NCBI GenBank assembly: GCA_030220185.1
Contig: JASPKZ010004955.1
Location: 2,294,001-2,358,000, forward strand
Direction of reading: 5' to 3'
Length of the DNA: 64,000 bases
Source: Diploptera punctata
Lineage: Eukaryota; Arthropoda; Insecta; Blattodea; Blaberidae
Position 1 is the stretch's first letter. Each line of letters opens with the position of its first letter. This document shows, in pieces, positions 11,709-26,236 of this stretch. Position numbers and translations under genes: made by a program. The notes under the pieces are model-generated. The model was not told where the DNA came from. It saw nothing but the letters and a program-made list of their open reading frames with translations, and made no database searches.

Positions 11709-13329
11709 TCATAGTTAAATGTGGGAAATAACATTATGAGGTTCTTAATTTGTAAATTAATGAGTCATTTTTTTTTTACATCTTACCTCATATTTCATGT
11801 TTTCTTTAAACATGGGAACTAGTTTTCAACTGACATTATGACTACTGGCTTTTTGTTGGAATCTCCATCAATAACGTTGCCATCTGGTGTTGATTTGATG
11901 AACTTCGACAACAAAAGTATTAAAAATTCTATTGAATTAGTTAAATAACTGAATAATGTTTCATTGGATTGTAATGACAGATTGGTTTCTTTCGACGTCA
12001 TTTCTTTATTTCCGAGTATCCCAATTGGGAAGATGTTAACTATTTTAGAAAAATGGCTAAATTCCTTAAAACTAAAAAGAGAAATAATAGAAGAATATTT
12101 AAATCTTACAAAACTTTGCATTGACAATAATTTTTTCACCTTCAATGGAAAATTTTACAAACAAATCTCAGGTCTGGCTATGGGAACCCACTTTCACCAT
12201 TTTTGGCAAATTTATTTATGGGTTATTTAGAGTGTCATCACAAATGCTTATCCTGGATGTTTAAATGTTAGTTTAGATATGTGGATGATATTTTTCTCTG
12301 TGATAAATTCGAAATATATTGAAGATGCATTGAATTACTCAACCTTCAGGATGATTCTGTAAAATTTACAATGGAATTGGAAAAAAATAACAAAATGCCA
12401 TTTTTGGATCTATACATGATAACGAATGAATACAAGGAAAAATTGAATTCAATATATAGGAAGGATACTCATACAGACAATTATATAAAGTCTTCAGGTT
12501 TCAATCATATTGCGCATAAACATGCAATTTTCAACAGTTTGATCATAGATTATTATTAAATGCTCCATTAAATGAAGAACATTTTAAGAATGAATACAAT
12601 CACATTTTGAACTTTAAATGGTTTTGGAAAAGAAATAATCATAAATAAATTAAAGAAATTCAGACAACAAAAAAGATTAAAAGAATACACTACCCTGCAA
12701 TCTGATTCAAAGAAACGAAAACAATTTAAGAAAATTACTTATCATCCTGAAATACGTAACAAATTAAAAGAAACTTTCAAGAAATTCAATATTACGTTGG
12801 CACCGATAAATAGATTTAGCCTTGGTAATCTATTAATAACTAATAAGAAATTGAACACCACAGATAGCAAAAAATCTGGAATTTATCAAATTAATTCTAA
12901 AGACTGTAATAAAGTATACATAGGAAAAACAGAAAGGAATTTAGAAACTTGCACAAATAAACATTTTAGAAATATTAAAAATGGTGAAATTGAAAAATCA
13001 AATATTGCAGCACATAGTTTGTTGGAGAATCGTAAAATTGAAAAAAAGGCCCAACTTTTAAAACATTTAGAAAAACCTTTAGAATTGACAATTTGGGAGA
13101 AGAACAAATTTAGATCCATGAATTTCGAGATTCCTGATGAACGTGACCTCATCTCGAAGTTCATCAAATCAACACCAGATGGCAACGTTATTGATGGAGA
13201 TTCCAACGAAAATCCGGTAGTCATAATGTCGGTTGAAAATGAGAGAGATGTTTCTCGTGAGAACTAGTTCCTGTGTTTAAAGAAAACATGAAATATGAGG
13301 TAAAATGTAAAAAAAGTGACTCATTATTT
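11709..13329. mobile_element. Penelope-like head-to-head dimer, family B
   Basis: The left arm (11709-~11908) is the reverse-strand 3' end, beginning 'tcatagttaaatgtggg' exactly like the left end of the dimer at 56805. The right arm (~11909-13329) runs forward from inside the RT to the 3' end block ('atgaggtaaaatg', 'gactcatt'). Near-matching direct repeats, atgaaatttaat (11697-11708) and atgaaaattaat (13330-13341), flank it as a target-site duplication with one mismatch. Confidence 0.7.
11950..13267 (+). pseudogene. Penelope-like RT + GIY-YIG ORF remnant (family B)
   Basis: In order: 'RLVSFDVISLFPSIPIGKM' (RT), 'QISGLAMGTH', a degenerate RYVDD catalytic box near 12276-12290, 'NKMPFLDLYMI', 'HTDNYIKSSGFNHIAHKHA', then GIY-YIG 'SGIYQINSKDCNKVYIGKT' near 12880-12935, the helix 'TNKHFRNIKNGEIEKS', and the end phrase 'MNFEIPDERDLISKFIKS'. 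It is interrupted by frameshifts near 12200-12370 and 12560-12800. The RT copies RNA at a nicked target and the endonuclease makes the nick. The endonuclease motifs are intact here, but the ORF as a whole is dead. Confidence 0.8.
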
Positions 13330-13385
13330 ATGAAAATTAATCTCTGTTTTCCATGGATATCTGTTCAGTTATATATATATATATA

Positions 13386-13436
13386 TTCATTTATAGTGTT
13401 CTGCTGAAGAGTAGGTCTTTTACTGCAAACTCAGCA
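13386..13436 (-). repeat. SINE family A end fragment
   Basis: The segment 'agtgttctgctgaagagtaggtcttttactg' region matches the terminal part of the family A SINE in reverse orientation. Confidence 0.4.
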
Positions 13437-13939
13437 TTATATATATATTGGGAAAACCCAAGAAAACTTTCTTATTCATACTTATATCCGTGAAAATCTG
13501 CAATATAACATATATATATGTTATTTAATGTTAACAAAAATAACAAAAAACTGTCTTGAGACATATATTATTAAATGTCTGTCTGCTATTGGAGCTATAA
13601 ACCAATAAAGTTTTGCTAATGTGGGGTTTATAGTTAAATTTATAGCTCTGGATATGATGAAATGTGTGAGGGGAAAAAAAATCCTTATGATTTATGGATT
13701 GTTTGTGTTACAATATCTCATCTTGCTGTATTAAGAAAATTACACTTTTTTGTAGTGGACGGCATGTACCGCGAAATGGTAACATAAAAAATGTTTCACG
13801 TTACAAAAGAGTTTGAAAAACACATTTTGATTATATTTCTTATTATTTGTTTGTTGCACATGTTTTTAAATAGTAAAACATTTAGTTACATGTTTTGTTT
13901 GATATAATTATTAAATATACTTTTCTAATCTCATTGAGA

Positions 13940-14420
13940 CCAACTGCAGTGGTCTAGGAGTTAAGTTCCTTGCCTCTGGTCATGGAGATTGAGGGTTCAA
14001 ACCCAGCTGGGGCAATGGATTTTAACCCTTTAGGTGCCATGAGCTGATTAGATCAGCTCTGATGCTTCTGTCCGTTACCTGCCAGATAATATACACTACT
14101 TGCAAAGCTGATCACATCGATAGATGCAATTTAAATCTATGACACAAAAAAATTTTACTAGTGGCATGTAGAGGGTTAAGAAAGGAAAAATCCTCCAGAA
14201 GGGATTTTAAGCCAGGGTTCCAAGTCTGAAGATTTTTGTGCTCATGAAAGAACTTCAAGTCTATATTAAAGCCTCTGAGCAAATTTAATTGGCCTTTCAC
14301 ATCAAAGTAATACTGTAGTTGTCTTTTTGAGGCAGTGAGCTTATCATTTGTCACTGTAGGGAAATAAGCTTAATTAAATTAGCTGAGGGTACTCCGTGTG
14401 GGGATGAATGGATTATATTC
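13940..14420 (+). repeat. tRNA-derived SINE, family B
   Basis: The head has 'gcagtggtctaggagttaag' (A-box-like) and 'gggttcaaacccagctgggg' (B box). The body has 'ttttaagcca' and 'agtctgaagattttt'. It matches the copy at 23536-23945 in the same order. Confidence 0.65.
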
Positions 14421-16740
<2,320 letters not shown>

Positions 16741-16744
16741 TATT

Positions 16745-17000
16745 AGAAGATACCATTATCATCATTGCAGGGCCCCAGCCTCCCTCATAATTTGATTGCA
16801 TTCCTCTCTATCATGAGCCTTTTTTCTCCATCCATGTTGTTTAATTAGATCAGGCAGACTGTATTGCTGAAGTTTCTGAACATTATGTTTTTTTATGTGG
16901 TGGACTTGTCAGCCCTATGCCCAAACCGTAACCTGTAGGACCAGGCTATTCCATATTTTTATCCCTAGAATCGGGGTGATCCAGTTATATTTCCGTACAT
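16745..17000 (-). repeat. non-LTR retrotransposon 3' tail fragment
   Basis: The reverse strand gives 'HGWRKKAHDREECNQIMRE', the kind of phrase found at the C-terminus of arthropod LINE ORFs, followed by a stop and an 'atgatgataatgg' tail. Degenerate and 5'-truncated. Confidence 0.4.
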
Positions 17001-17472
17001 TCATTACTCTTTACATCTGGTTATCACATGGGTGATATTTGGAAATATGGACTTCTATACCAAATTAATATTTTTTTAATTATTTTTTTAATTAGCAAAT
17101 ACATAGAAAAACTGATTTACTGAATTTGGTAATAATATTTTTTCTGTATGTGAATTATTAATAGTAGTTTAGATTTTTTGTAAGCTATTTATTATTTCTA
17201 GTTATCTCATGCTTAAACATTAGGTAAATATGATTGGGAAATTGGTGTTCAGTTTAGAGAAAGTTGTTATGACATCATTGACAGAAGATGAAGTCATAAT
17301 TGTTCTACTAATTTGTTACTATTCACATTTCATGTCAACACAATAGATGATCATGTTCACAGAAACATTATTCTATCCAAAATAGTTCTAACTTTTAATT
17401 GGTTTATGATAATGTGCTGTTACAACATTAATAAAATTCTTGATTAAGTTCTGCTTGGGTATTATTCAAAAT

Positions 17473-17845
17473 TAAAATATAAAATTATGAAATATTTGCC
17501 TAAAAGTTCTGTCTCCTCAACTTAAAGATTATTAATTATCTGTAGCGCTTTCGGGACTAGTCCCATCATTAGCAGAAGTAACAGGTTATGGTTTCTTCTC
17601 TGTCATCCCTGATTTAATTTAATCAGCTTTTGGGGCTAGTCCCATCATCAGCAGAAGTAACAGGTTATGGTTTCTTCTCTGTCATCCCTGATTCAATTAA
17701 TCAGCTTTTGGGAATAGTCCCATCATCATCCTTCTGCTGATGATGGGAAAAGTCCCAAAAGTGCTACAGATAATTAATAATCTTTAAGTTAAGGAGATGT
17801 ACCTTTTAGGTAAATATTTCACAATTTTATATTTTAATGTTGTTA
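17473..17845. mobile_element. inverted repeat with tandem hammerhead-like cores
   Basis: The arms 17473-17580 and 17733-17845 are inverted copies sharing 'aaagattattaattatctg' and 'aaatatttgcctaaaag'. Between them a ~79-bp unit with 'aacaggttatggtttcttct' is repeated twice. Each unit carries a reverse-strand core of the type CTGATGA-T-GGGAC..GTCCC, and the right arm carries one on the + strand (17739-17770). No coding sequence is present. It looks like a short Penelope-type 3' end array or a retrozyme-like unit. Confidence 0.55.
17539..17578 (-). ncRNA. hammerhead-ribozyme-like fold, left arm
   Basis: Read on the reverse strand: TCTG (17573-17576) pairs with CAGA (17539-17542) as helix I. 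The core is CTAATGA (17566-17572; G5 changed to A), then an extra T, GGGAC/GTCCC helix II, GAAAG (17548-17552), a minimal stem III and the triplet CTA (17543-17545). The core G5 change predicts loss of cleavage in this copy. Confidence 0.5.
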
Positions 17846-18659
17846 CAATGTAAAGATATGCAATCCCTTACATATTTGTTTTCTCTAAACAGGACACTGA
17901 TGTAAAATTTACAAATCATGATCTGTTAGGGCTCTCATAATTAATTTGTTTTCACTAAGTCCATATTAGATAATTATAAACATCCTAAAATGTAAAGAAA
18001 TTAAAAGAGTGCTATATTATATTGGGCCATTTCCTGAAGGGATTTGATGGGCTTTTATTTGTATTATGCCATAGAGGTCATCAGGCAGAAATTGTGAAGT
18101 AAAAACAATTTGTGTACCAGTACCGAAATTTTTTCATTAGGGTTTCTTTTCTGTAGAATCATATGTTTGATGATTTTAACAGTGTCAATAGTAAGGTCAA
18201 TAACAGTAATTCAAACAGTGCTGATAAAAACAACAGAAATAATGACATACAATAATGGTGCTAACAGAAAAAAAATGATCTTAAAGGTAGAGAAAAATAT
18301 GATGATGATTATGAAAACACAACAACAAATTTGAACTTTTTGTCGCTCGCAGAAATGAAAATAGGTGATTTTAGTTAATTAGCATGCACTGACATCGAAT
18401 TTGAAGTCTGTTTTTCTCCATTACCTAACAGTTTTTTGCGAGGATGAGTTGAATTTTTTTTCGTTATATTTTGCATATTATAGCTTATCTGCACTTAGTT
18501 TCAATTTATTTTGCAATAATATTGCTAGAAGCTATGTATGTAAAAACCAAATCATATAAGATCCAAAAAGTTAAAATATTTTTTTCTAAGAAGTATAAAT
18601 ACGTATTTATGTTACAACACATGCTTAAATTGTAGCAAAAATCTCACTTTTCGAATCTT

Positions 18660-20342
18660 CTTCCTAGATGACTTACGCTGATAAAATGACTTAGAAACGT
18701 ATGTGATAAGTTGCCAGCAGCAATCACCAAGTATATTGATCACTGATTTCCCATTGTAACGCCTTTCCATTTCTAAAATGTTTGATGGAACCTTTCGCCA
18801 AGTTCATCATAGACGTTACCCAAGTTCGGTGAAAAAAATCTGAATGTGAATGCAGGAAGTGTACCTTAAGGGACATATTGCATCCAATTAATTTGTAAGC
18901 CCTTAACAAGTCTTACATTAAGTCTATGTAATTTTCTGCTCTATAGTTTCCCAGAAAATTCACGCATACTGACTTGAAGGCAAGCCTGGCATTTTTCTCA
19001 ACTGGATTGAAAGTCCTCTCGAATTCATCAAGGAGATTGCATATTTGAGGACCTATAAAAATGCCTTCTTTAAGTTTAGCGTAACCCAACCTTTGAAATT
19101 TTGCCTTTAAATATTGGAAAGCCCTGCCTGATTTGTCTATTGCCTATACAAAGTTCTTCATAAACCCCAGTTTTATATGTAATGGTGGCAAAAATATTTT
19201 AGTTGCGTCAACAACAACGGGTTTTTCACACTTTTTTGTCCTACTACTGAAGTTTCTCTTGATGACCACACCCTAATTTCATATTGATTATGCTTCTTAA
19301 TCTTGAGTATAACACTCACACAAGAAACAAGAAAATTTTGTGAATCCTGGCTGCATCCCTCTTACCACACCTATTACTTTTAGATCTGCCAAAATTTGCC
19401 AACCATGTTATGGGTAATTCTAAGCCTTAAAAATTGTTTTCATACAGTCGTATGTTTCCTTCATAGTAATGGAATAGGCAACTGGCACAGACCGATGTGC
19501 ATTCCCGTAATGCAAAAAATGGTCTTTAAACTCAATTTCGACAAGTCTATGAAGAGATTCCATTCTTGAGGATTATGTTCTCTTCCCAATTCAACCATTA
19601 GCACATTAATATTATTGTAATAAACCAACTATTAATTTTTCGTAAAGAGTGACGACAGATTTAATTCCCATTTTCTGTAAGTGATTTTTGTGCCAGGCTG
19701 TAATAAGTTCCATTCCTGAAGTCAAAATGATAAAATATCTGCCAATTGTTTATTTAGTTTCAAGTCTCTTACAAGATCATTTAATTCAGCTTGTGATATC
19801 AAGTGTGGTTGTCGAGATACTTTGAAGTCAGGATCACATGGGGATGATCCATCATCAGTAGAGGAGATGTGCCAGGAGATGTGTTTTCTTCCTCCAAAGT
19901 CCATTTTTCAGGAGGTTTTGGAATTGGCAAAGAATCACTATGTTTAACAGGTCGCATCACTATGTTTAAATTTGGATACTGCAAATTTGGATACAGAATA
20001 GAATGCTTATTTTTTTAACTGAAACCAGATATATTGAGCATACAGAAATAACAGTCAGTGATGTGGTCCTTAGGTTCCCTCCACAACATTTGGAATGACA
20101 AATGGCATGCACGAATGCGAACCTTTTAACCACCCTATTAAAGTCCTTTGGCAGTTTGTACAGCAAGAATTGGTGGCCCAATATTTATCAGTATCTCCAA
20201 ATTTACTATACCGGTAGTTCCCGAAATATAAATTATTTGCCTTCATAACTAGTGGAGTGATAGTTCTGCACTGAGATTTTTTACTACACTCTCCGCATAC
20301 ATAACAGAATAAATTATGAGAATTCTTACAGCGGCGAGACAT
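18660..20342 (-). pseudogene. orphan repeat protein, nearly full-length degenerate copy (family Z)
   Basis: Read from 20342 downward. The N-terminus, 'MSRRCKNSHNLFCYVCGEC', has a CxxC pair, followed by 'CCTNCQRTLIGWLKGSHS' with a second cysteine cluster and the phrase 'KFGDTDKYWA'. Then come 'SDSLPIPKPPEKWTLEEE' (about 19950-19880), 'LNDLVRDLKLNKQLADIL' (19790-19730) and, after much decay, 'GCNMSLKVHFLHSHSDFF' (18880-18830). The order matches the 53-kb copy. Several frameshifts separate the blocks. The N-terminal cysteines suggest zinc binding. No catalytic motif is evident and the function is unknown; I infer a mobile-element passenger because of the copy number and decay. Confidence 0.65.
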
Positions 20343-20814
20343 TGCAAAATTATGAGAACATTAACACTTACGTATTAAAATATTTTATAGTAGATTGTTT
20401 TAATTTAATTTATTCATAATGATACACAATAATGCATATATCGACACTTCACAATCACAATGATTAACTCGTAATGTAAGACGGACTGCACAGAATGAGG
20501 TATTACAAGCCACTACTTCATGTATTTAACAGTGGCAGTCAGGAAATTGTGTATATCTGAACATTCCTGAGGGTTTAACAACCCCTAAGAGTAATAAAAC
20601 CATGTGAAAGAAAAAGGTTTGAGAGACAATAGCGCCTGCTATAGCTTGTGGTGGAAATATCTGACTTCTGTTAGGTGATTCGAAAAAACTAATATTATTT
20701 TCATATTCTGTAAGTCCGAAAACATAGTTACTGATACATTTTGAGTCTGCGAGTAATTCTTTGTTGTTGTGTGTAATCATCATGTTCCTTTCATATTGTC
20801 TTGAAAGGACTATT

Positions 20815-21200
20815 ACTGCCTACCAACATTTTTCCAACCATCTCTTCCTAGGTCATCCCAATGATCTATCATTTGGTTAGTACTTTAAAATTAGTCATAA
20901 ATATTTAGCTAATTGATTGGATATGTATGGATAAAATTAAATTAAAAGTTAAACAGTTAGCAAATACAGAGATACACACTATAGATTGTAAAATATCCTC
21001 TCTATATTTCACCCTCCATTTTGGGAACTCAAATTTGGAAGTTTTTTTTTATCTTGCATTCATTCTATGTGACCCACCACCTTAGCCTTATCAACTTTAC
21101 CAAACTCACTCTGCTCATAATAACTCATTATTTCCTTATTAGATCTTATTCCTTATCCTTTTGAAGCCATAAGGATGATTTTGTCTGCTGTTTTTATTGT
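20815..21200 (-). repeat. possible LINE 3' end fragment
   Basis: Reverse-strand phrases such as 'EEMVGKMLVG' and the 'tgtgacccaccacctta' context resemble C-terminal LINE tails seen at 22790-23180. Weak. Confidence 0.25.
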
Positions 21201-21244
21201 TTAGTCCCAGCTTATCTGCCATGAAATAATCCACTCACTTTAGT

Positions 21245-21600
21245 CAAAAATAAGAAAAAAGTTCTATGGCATGACAGGCCTAGAAGGCCCAGGCTTTGAG
21301 CTGGCTGCTGGCCTCACATCTACATGTATTAATCACAGCGGTGAATGATCATCCAGTCAGTATAGGGAGTGACATGTGGTTAGCACGTTGGATCTCCCAG
21401 CCTGCTTGTTTTCTCTATCTGAACCAACTATTTATTGTAGCTACCCAAATTTCTTATGATGCTCGTGGGCACCATTCCTATATTGGCCGAAATTCTGAAA
21501 AAAAAAGTTCTTCCATGGTGACTTGAACCAGCAGAAGTCCCATAGTTTGCACCAAAACATAATGCCTTAAATCGCTCAGCTATGGCACAGGATGGAAATA
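21245..21600 (-). repeat. tRNA-derived SINE, family C
   Basis: The tRNA-like head is at the right end (reverse strand 'gccatagctgagcgattta'). The body has 'ggtagctacaataaa', and the far end has 'gatgtgaggccagcagc' and 'ggccttctaggcctgtcatg'. Nearly full length. Confidence 0.6.
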
Positions 21601-21803
21601 TCAAGTAACATTACCCTTATATTGTAAGGTGAGATGTCAATACTCATAAATTAACATTACTCTTGTTGAGTCAGAACTTAAGTAACAATTTAAGTGTCAC
21701 TTTCCAACTCATTACATCATCATTATTATTCCATGTGTTAATTCTTGAAGAACTGTTATATGGTCTGAGTGAAACACTTTCTTGGATAAACAATGAATCT
21801 TTT

Positions 21804-22245
21804 ATTAAATTAATATTAAGAAGCTAAAGCTGTTACTATGATTGAAATAAGTATACTAAAGTACACAACTAAATTATTGTAATCAAATGGTAAAGAGAAA
21901 AATTTATGCCTGTACCGGGAATCGAACCCCGAACCTTCAGCTTTCCGTGCCAATGCTCATAACCATTGAGCTAATCCAGGCTTCCTAATATTAATTTTAT
22001 AAATAATGCTATAGCTATGTGGAGTCCCTTCATGTCTTCTTCAGGTAGAAGCCATTCATTGTGTATTTGTGAATGATGATTCATAGCATTTGAATGTGGG
22101 ACCAAGACAGTAAGGTAAAGGAAGGATTTATGCTTGGATGGGAAGAAGCATGGATTAGCTCAATGGTTAAGAGCATCAGCACGGAAAGCTGAAGGTTCGG
22201 GATTCGATTCCCAGTTCAGGCATAAATTTTTCTCTTTACCTTTTG
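21804..22245. mobile_element. tRNA-like palindromic element with 12-bp target duplication
   Basis: tRNA-like segments occupy 21908-21981 (-) and 22148-22221 (+). Each folds with a 7-nt acceptor stem, a D arm (TTAGCTCAATGGTT), an anticodon arm with loop ACGGAAA and a T arm with TTCGATTCC. Outside each, 'ggtaaagagaaaaatttatgc' and its complement form an extended stem ending in a T run that could stop Pol III. Position 33 of the loop is C, not T, so a decoding tRNA is unlikely. Direct repeats aatgaatctttt (21792-21803, 22246-22257) flank the whole element. Confidence 0.75.
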
Positions 22246-22789
22246 AATGAATCTTTTGCCATATGGTTGATATATGTACATTTTGTTTTTTTTTATCTCT
22301 GTACTTCTGAAAGAAAAGTTAATCTTGATATTAAGAAATCTGTGACACATGTTATTTGTAATAAGATGAAAGTTCTTATGCAATCCATGGTTCTAAAAGA
22401 TACTTGTAAAGTTTTATTTTATGGAGGGTAGAATATAGCAGAATTGTTATGTAGAGGTATTATATACTATCTGCATATGTGAACAGGCTAGTAGTTTAGT
22501 GAAATGTAGTGTAATTGAGTTGAGATTGAATTATGAAATGAGTGGTAACTTGTTGCTGTCTATCCTTTTTTTTACAGGTGTTGAAGGTAATTTAGTAGCT
22601 TGTATATGTGGCCCGAGTTCCATCGAGGGAGCAAGAAGCGGCCTGGTATATTTTGCTTACTTGCTCACGTTACTCAGTTTCATAATTTCTTTCTGTATAC
22701 ATTCCAGCATTTTACAAACTTAAATAAATTTCAATCAGTATGGTGGAATAAAAAAAAATATTTTATTTGATAATGCTCATTAACAGCTA

Positions 22790-23180
22790 TAGCCGACAAT
22801 ACAGTCTTTTTTTGGTATTCAAATTATTTCTTCATAGTTCTATGGTCTAAAGTAAATCTTGGCTTTCCTCACAGCAGCCTTCAACTATCCTTTATATTTA
22901 GCTTTGAGTTTTCAGTTCTTCAATCTTAATTTGCATTTTTCTCAATGTCATCCATCCATCTTTTCCTTCATTGATCTCTCCTCTTCCTCCCTCCATTCTT
23001 GTATCTAATATAAATTTTAGAAGTCTTTTATTGTGCATTTGTACCATGTGACCAGCCACCTTAGTGTTATTTACTTAATAGAACTTGAGGTCCTTTTTAA
23101 GTGCTGTAAATTCACACCTTTAGTTCATTTCTGGAGGAGCCCATACTCAAGAATTTTCATTCATTCATGAACAGATCTTC
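22790..23180 (-). repeat. LINE 3' coding fragment
   Basis: The reverse strand gives 'MKEKMDGWMTLRKMQIK' and neighbouring phrases like other LINE C-termini. No intact frame. Confidence 0.35.
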
Positions 23181-23535
23181 CCAGTCCTAGTCTTCTAATC
23201 CTTTTTCATTTATTGCTTTCTTTATGTTCTGCAGCCAAGTGTTTGTTGGTCTATCTCTACCTCTTTTCCCCCCTGGAATATAATCCAAAACTCTTTTTGA
23301 TAACCTTTCATCATCCATTCATTTTACATGTCCATACCATTGCAATTGTCTGTATTTTACAAAATCTATAACTGAATTTTCTTCATTTATATGTTGCCTA
23401 TACACTATTGTCCAGTTCAGAATGGCTGAGCGTTTCCTTTGATACCGATTTTGACTGCAAATTTTAACTTAGTTTCCAGATTTCTGCTCCATATGTAGCC
23501 AGACTACAGACTGATACATATTTTAGTTTCTTTAG
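23181..23535 (-). pseudogene. non-LTR RT C-terminal fragment
   Basis: Reverse-strand phrases in order are 'ATYGAEIWKL', then 'LQWYGHVKWMDDERLSKRV', 'GGKRGRDRPTNTW' and 'KAINEKGLED'. These are the usual end of an arthropod LINE ORF. The copy is 5'-truncated. Confidence 0.55.
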
Positions 23536-23945
23536 ATAGCTGCGGTGGACTAGTGGATATGCTCCTTGCTTCTGGTCCCGAGGGTCACTGGTTTAAACCC
23601 GGCTGGGGTTGATGGATTTTTTAGGATGGAAAAATCTAAGGAGCAAGTCCTGTGGGAGGACTTTAAGCCATGGGTCCCGAGTCTGAAGATTTTCAGGCTC
23701 GTAAAAAATCCTTAAGTCTGAATGAAAGGCCTCTAAGCAAAATTTTCCCGTCCTCGTACTACCTTGGTTTCCTAGATGTCAGTATGAGGCAGAACACTGA
23801 CCACTCAAAATGACATCTACACGAAAACAAGTGTAACTAAATTAGTATGGTTCAAATTCTTCCCTGTAGGGGAGAGCGCCTAAATCTCTGTTAAGGGAAA
23901 CATGGGCTTACAAGAAGAAGAAGATAGATAGATAGATAGATCATC
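23536..23945 (+). repeat. tRNA-derived SINE, family B, full length
   Basis: The head has 'gcggtggactagtggatatg' and B box 'ggtttaaacccggctggggt'. The body has 'ggaggactttaagccatggg' and 'gagtctgaagattttcaggc'. It ends 'acatgggcttacaagaagaa' followed by a (gata)n tail. Confidence 0.7.
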
Positions 23946-23999
23946 AGTTGATTAATGTCTTTGACATCGTCTGATTCCTAATAGCCAATTTTGTCGGTC

Positions 24000-25300
24000 C
24001 ATCCAATCTTGTGGTTGTAGATGTTTCTTCTTCATGTATAAATATATTCCCTGACTCCAGGAGGTTTTAGGTCTTCCTCTGCCTCATCTTCCCTCAGGTT
24101 TCCATTCCAAAACACATTTTGGTAGCCGATCCTCTTCCATTCGCTGGACATGTCCATACCATCTTAAATGTTGAGTTTTAATATAATCTAAAATAGTGTC
24201 TTCAATCTTTATTTTCCCCCTTATAACTGAGTTTCTAATTTTTTCTCTTCTTGAAATTCTTGCTGCTCTTCATATAAAATCCATTTCCGTTGCCAAAATA
24301 TACTTGTTAGTTTTTGTTGTTAATGGCCAAAGTTCTGCTCCATAAGTAATGATGATTTTGAGAATTGTATGATTATATAATTTTATTTTTATTACTTATA
24401 TTTTTATACCACATTATTCCATTGAGACAAGCAATTGCAAATTTTCCTTTATTATTTCTATTTTTTATTTCCTCTTCATAACTTCCATTTTTATTTATTT
24501 TTATTCCTAAATAAGCGATCTCACTACAAGATTTTATTGTTTCTCCAGTCTCCAAAATTAAATTTTGTTCTGGTTCACCAATTGATAAGTATTTTTATAC
24601 TTGAATGCAGGCTTTCATGGCCGGTAATCATAATGTTGAGAGATTGCGGGCTTTGTGGCCGTGGTCCATTACTAGTGTTCCTACCAGACTTTTCTCCCTC
24701 AGCTTTTCAGTGACGAGTACTTCCAGGTGTTGTTTCCTGGTCAGAGGCTTGACAGAAGTACTCGCCACTGAAGATGTCCTCTGCAGCTAAGGGAGAAACA
24801 TCTGGTAGGAACACCAGTAATGGACCGCAGCCACAAAGCCCGGAATCACTCAAATTATGATAAATATTTTGTTTTCTTCATGTTCAAAATTAATCCCCAT
24901 TTATCATATTCTTCTATTAATTTTCTAGTCATTTATTCTAAATTTTCATAATCTTGTTTAGTTTCTTTAAAAATATTATTATTCTGTAATATTTTATTTA
25001 CCATTGCTGTTATTGATTATCCTTTCTTTACTCTATGTTTAATATCATCTTATGTAGAATTTTTATTAATTTTGACATCTAAGTATTAAAATTCATTGCA
25101 TCTTTTAATGGTTCCTTTTCCTTCTTGCAAAATTAAATCTCTTGTGTTTTCATTGCATTCCATATAGGATGTGTTTTCAAAATTAATATTTAAACCCAAT
25201 TTATTATACTTCTCAAACAATTTTCTAAGTATATATTCTGCAACATATTGATGAGATATTATCACTTGGTCATCCTCAAACCGTAATTTTATGCTCTGAA
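24000..25300 (-). pseudogene. non-LTR RT remnant split by a palindromic insertion
   Basis: On the reverse strand, RT C-terminal phrases include 'SEIAYLGIKINKNGSYEEE' (24373-24555), then 'KEMDFIWRAARISRREK', 'HLRWYGHVQRMEEDRLPKC' and 'GRGRPKTSW' toward 24040. Upstream coding continues beyond 24860 ('EEYDKWG' and further RT-like sequence). The two halves are separated by the insertion at 24598-24858. There are many frame breaks, so the copy is dead. Confidence 0.6.
24598..24858. mobile_element. 261-bp palindromic element with hammerhead-like core
   Basis: The arms share 'aggaacac[ct]agtaatggacc' and 'gcca[ct]aaagccc' in opposite orientation, with a central part containing 'actgaagatgtcctctgcag' and 'gggagaaacatctgg'. 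The latter resembles a CTGAAGA...GAAAC hammerhead core (24758-24800) with one extra T. Near-identical flanks, gataagtattt and gataaatattt (24585, 24859), look like a target duplication inside the LINE. Confidence 0.5.
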
Positions 25301-26180
25301 AAGTCTATGAACTTAGGTTTGAACCTGCAAACCTTGGAGCAAGAAGCTAGCACTTCACATATTCCGAGCTAAGTTCCAGTTATTTTGTAAACAAACTTGT
25401 TTAAGGTATTACTCTGCCGAGTCAGTCTATTGGGAGAACCTTGGTACTAGTTTTTAACCATCATATGACTAAATTGTGTACGGAACTGTCAAACGATAGA
25501 AACACTGTTCTTAGGCAACATCATATTTTATGGAAGATAAGACTGAATACAACCTAAGATGATGCCAACAATTAGGAACTTCCATATCTTATTTATTTAT
25601 GACAAAAAATTATATATGGGGCCTACCTAATAAGACGTTTATGCATTTTCCATGTTGTCGATAGATATCCTTTATTTGCAATTTCATTACGAGCAGAATA
25701 TATGCTCTGTGCTGACTCATCTGTAAATTCTGATGTTATTTTCACCACATCCTCAATGACAATGTAGGAAGTGAACATTGTGAAACAATATAAGTCCTAA
25801 CATATTCTGCATTGCATGTGTTTATGAATATAACAATGCTTATTTAATAATTATGTAATTTAAGATTCTTCCATAAAACTTATGGATATGTGCTTGATAA
25901 TATATATTTTCATTATTTTTATTTCATTTATTTCAAGCCTCAGAGAGCGAACTAAATTATCTTACATGCTTAAAAGTAAAACCACTATTCGACCAATGCA
26001 AATGCAGTCATAAACCTGGTTTGTTTACATTACAACTGGAACTTAGCTCTGAATTAGTATAGTCTATCAGGACCAATGAAAATGAAAAATGAATTTACAT
26101 TACGTTTCAGCTTCTCCCTTCTTTAAATTCTTTCACAACACAGCTACGCAACATAAACATTCTTTAATAGTGAGTGGAGA
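25301..26180. other. no recognised features
   Basis: AT-rich sequence. I see no coding phrase or repeat copy found elsewhere in the window. Confidence 0.35.
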
Positions 26181-26236
26181 ACATATTTTAATCGACTCAC
26201 CTCATGCATTTTCAAACTTCTTTGATACCGATGGTT

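Noticed and set aside
12886..13224. 112-codon reverse ORF
   Set aside because: Antisense shadow of the Penelope GIY-YIG coding region.
17473..17845. CRISPR-like direct repeats
   Set aside because: Only a few copies, inverted and tandem with hammerhead-like cores, in an animal genome; no spacers.
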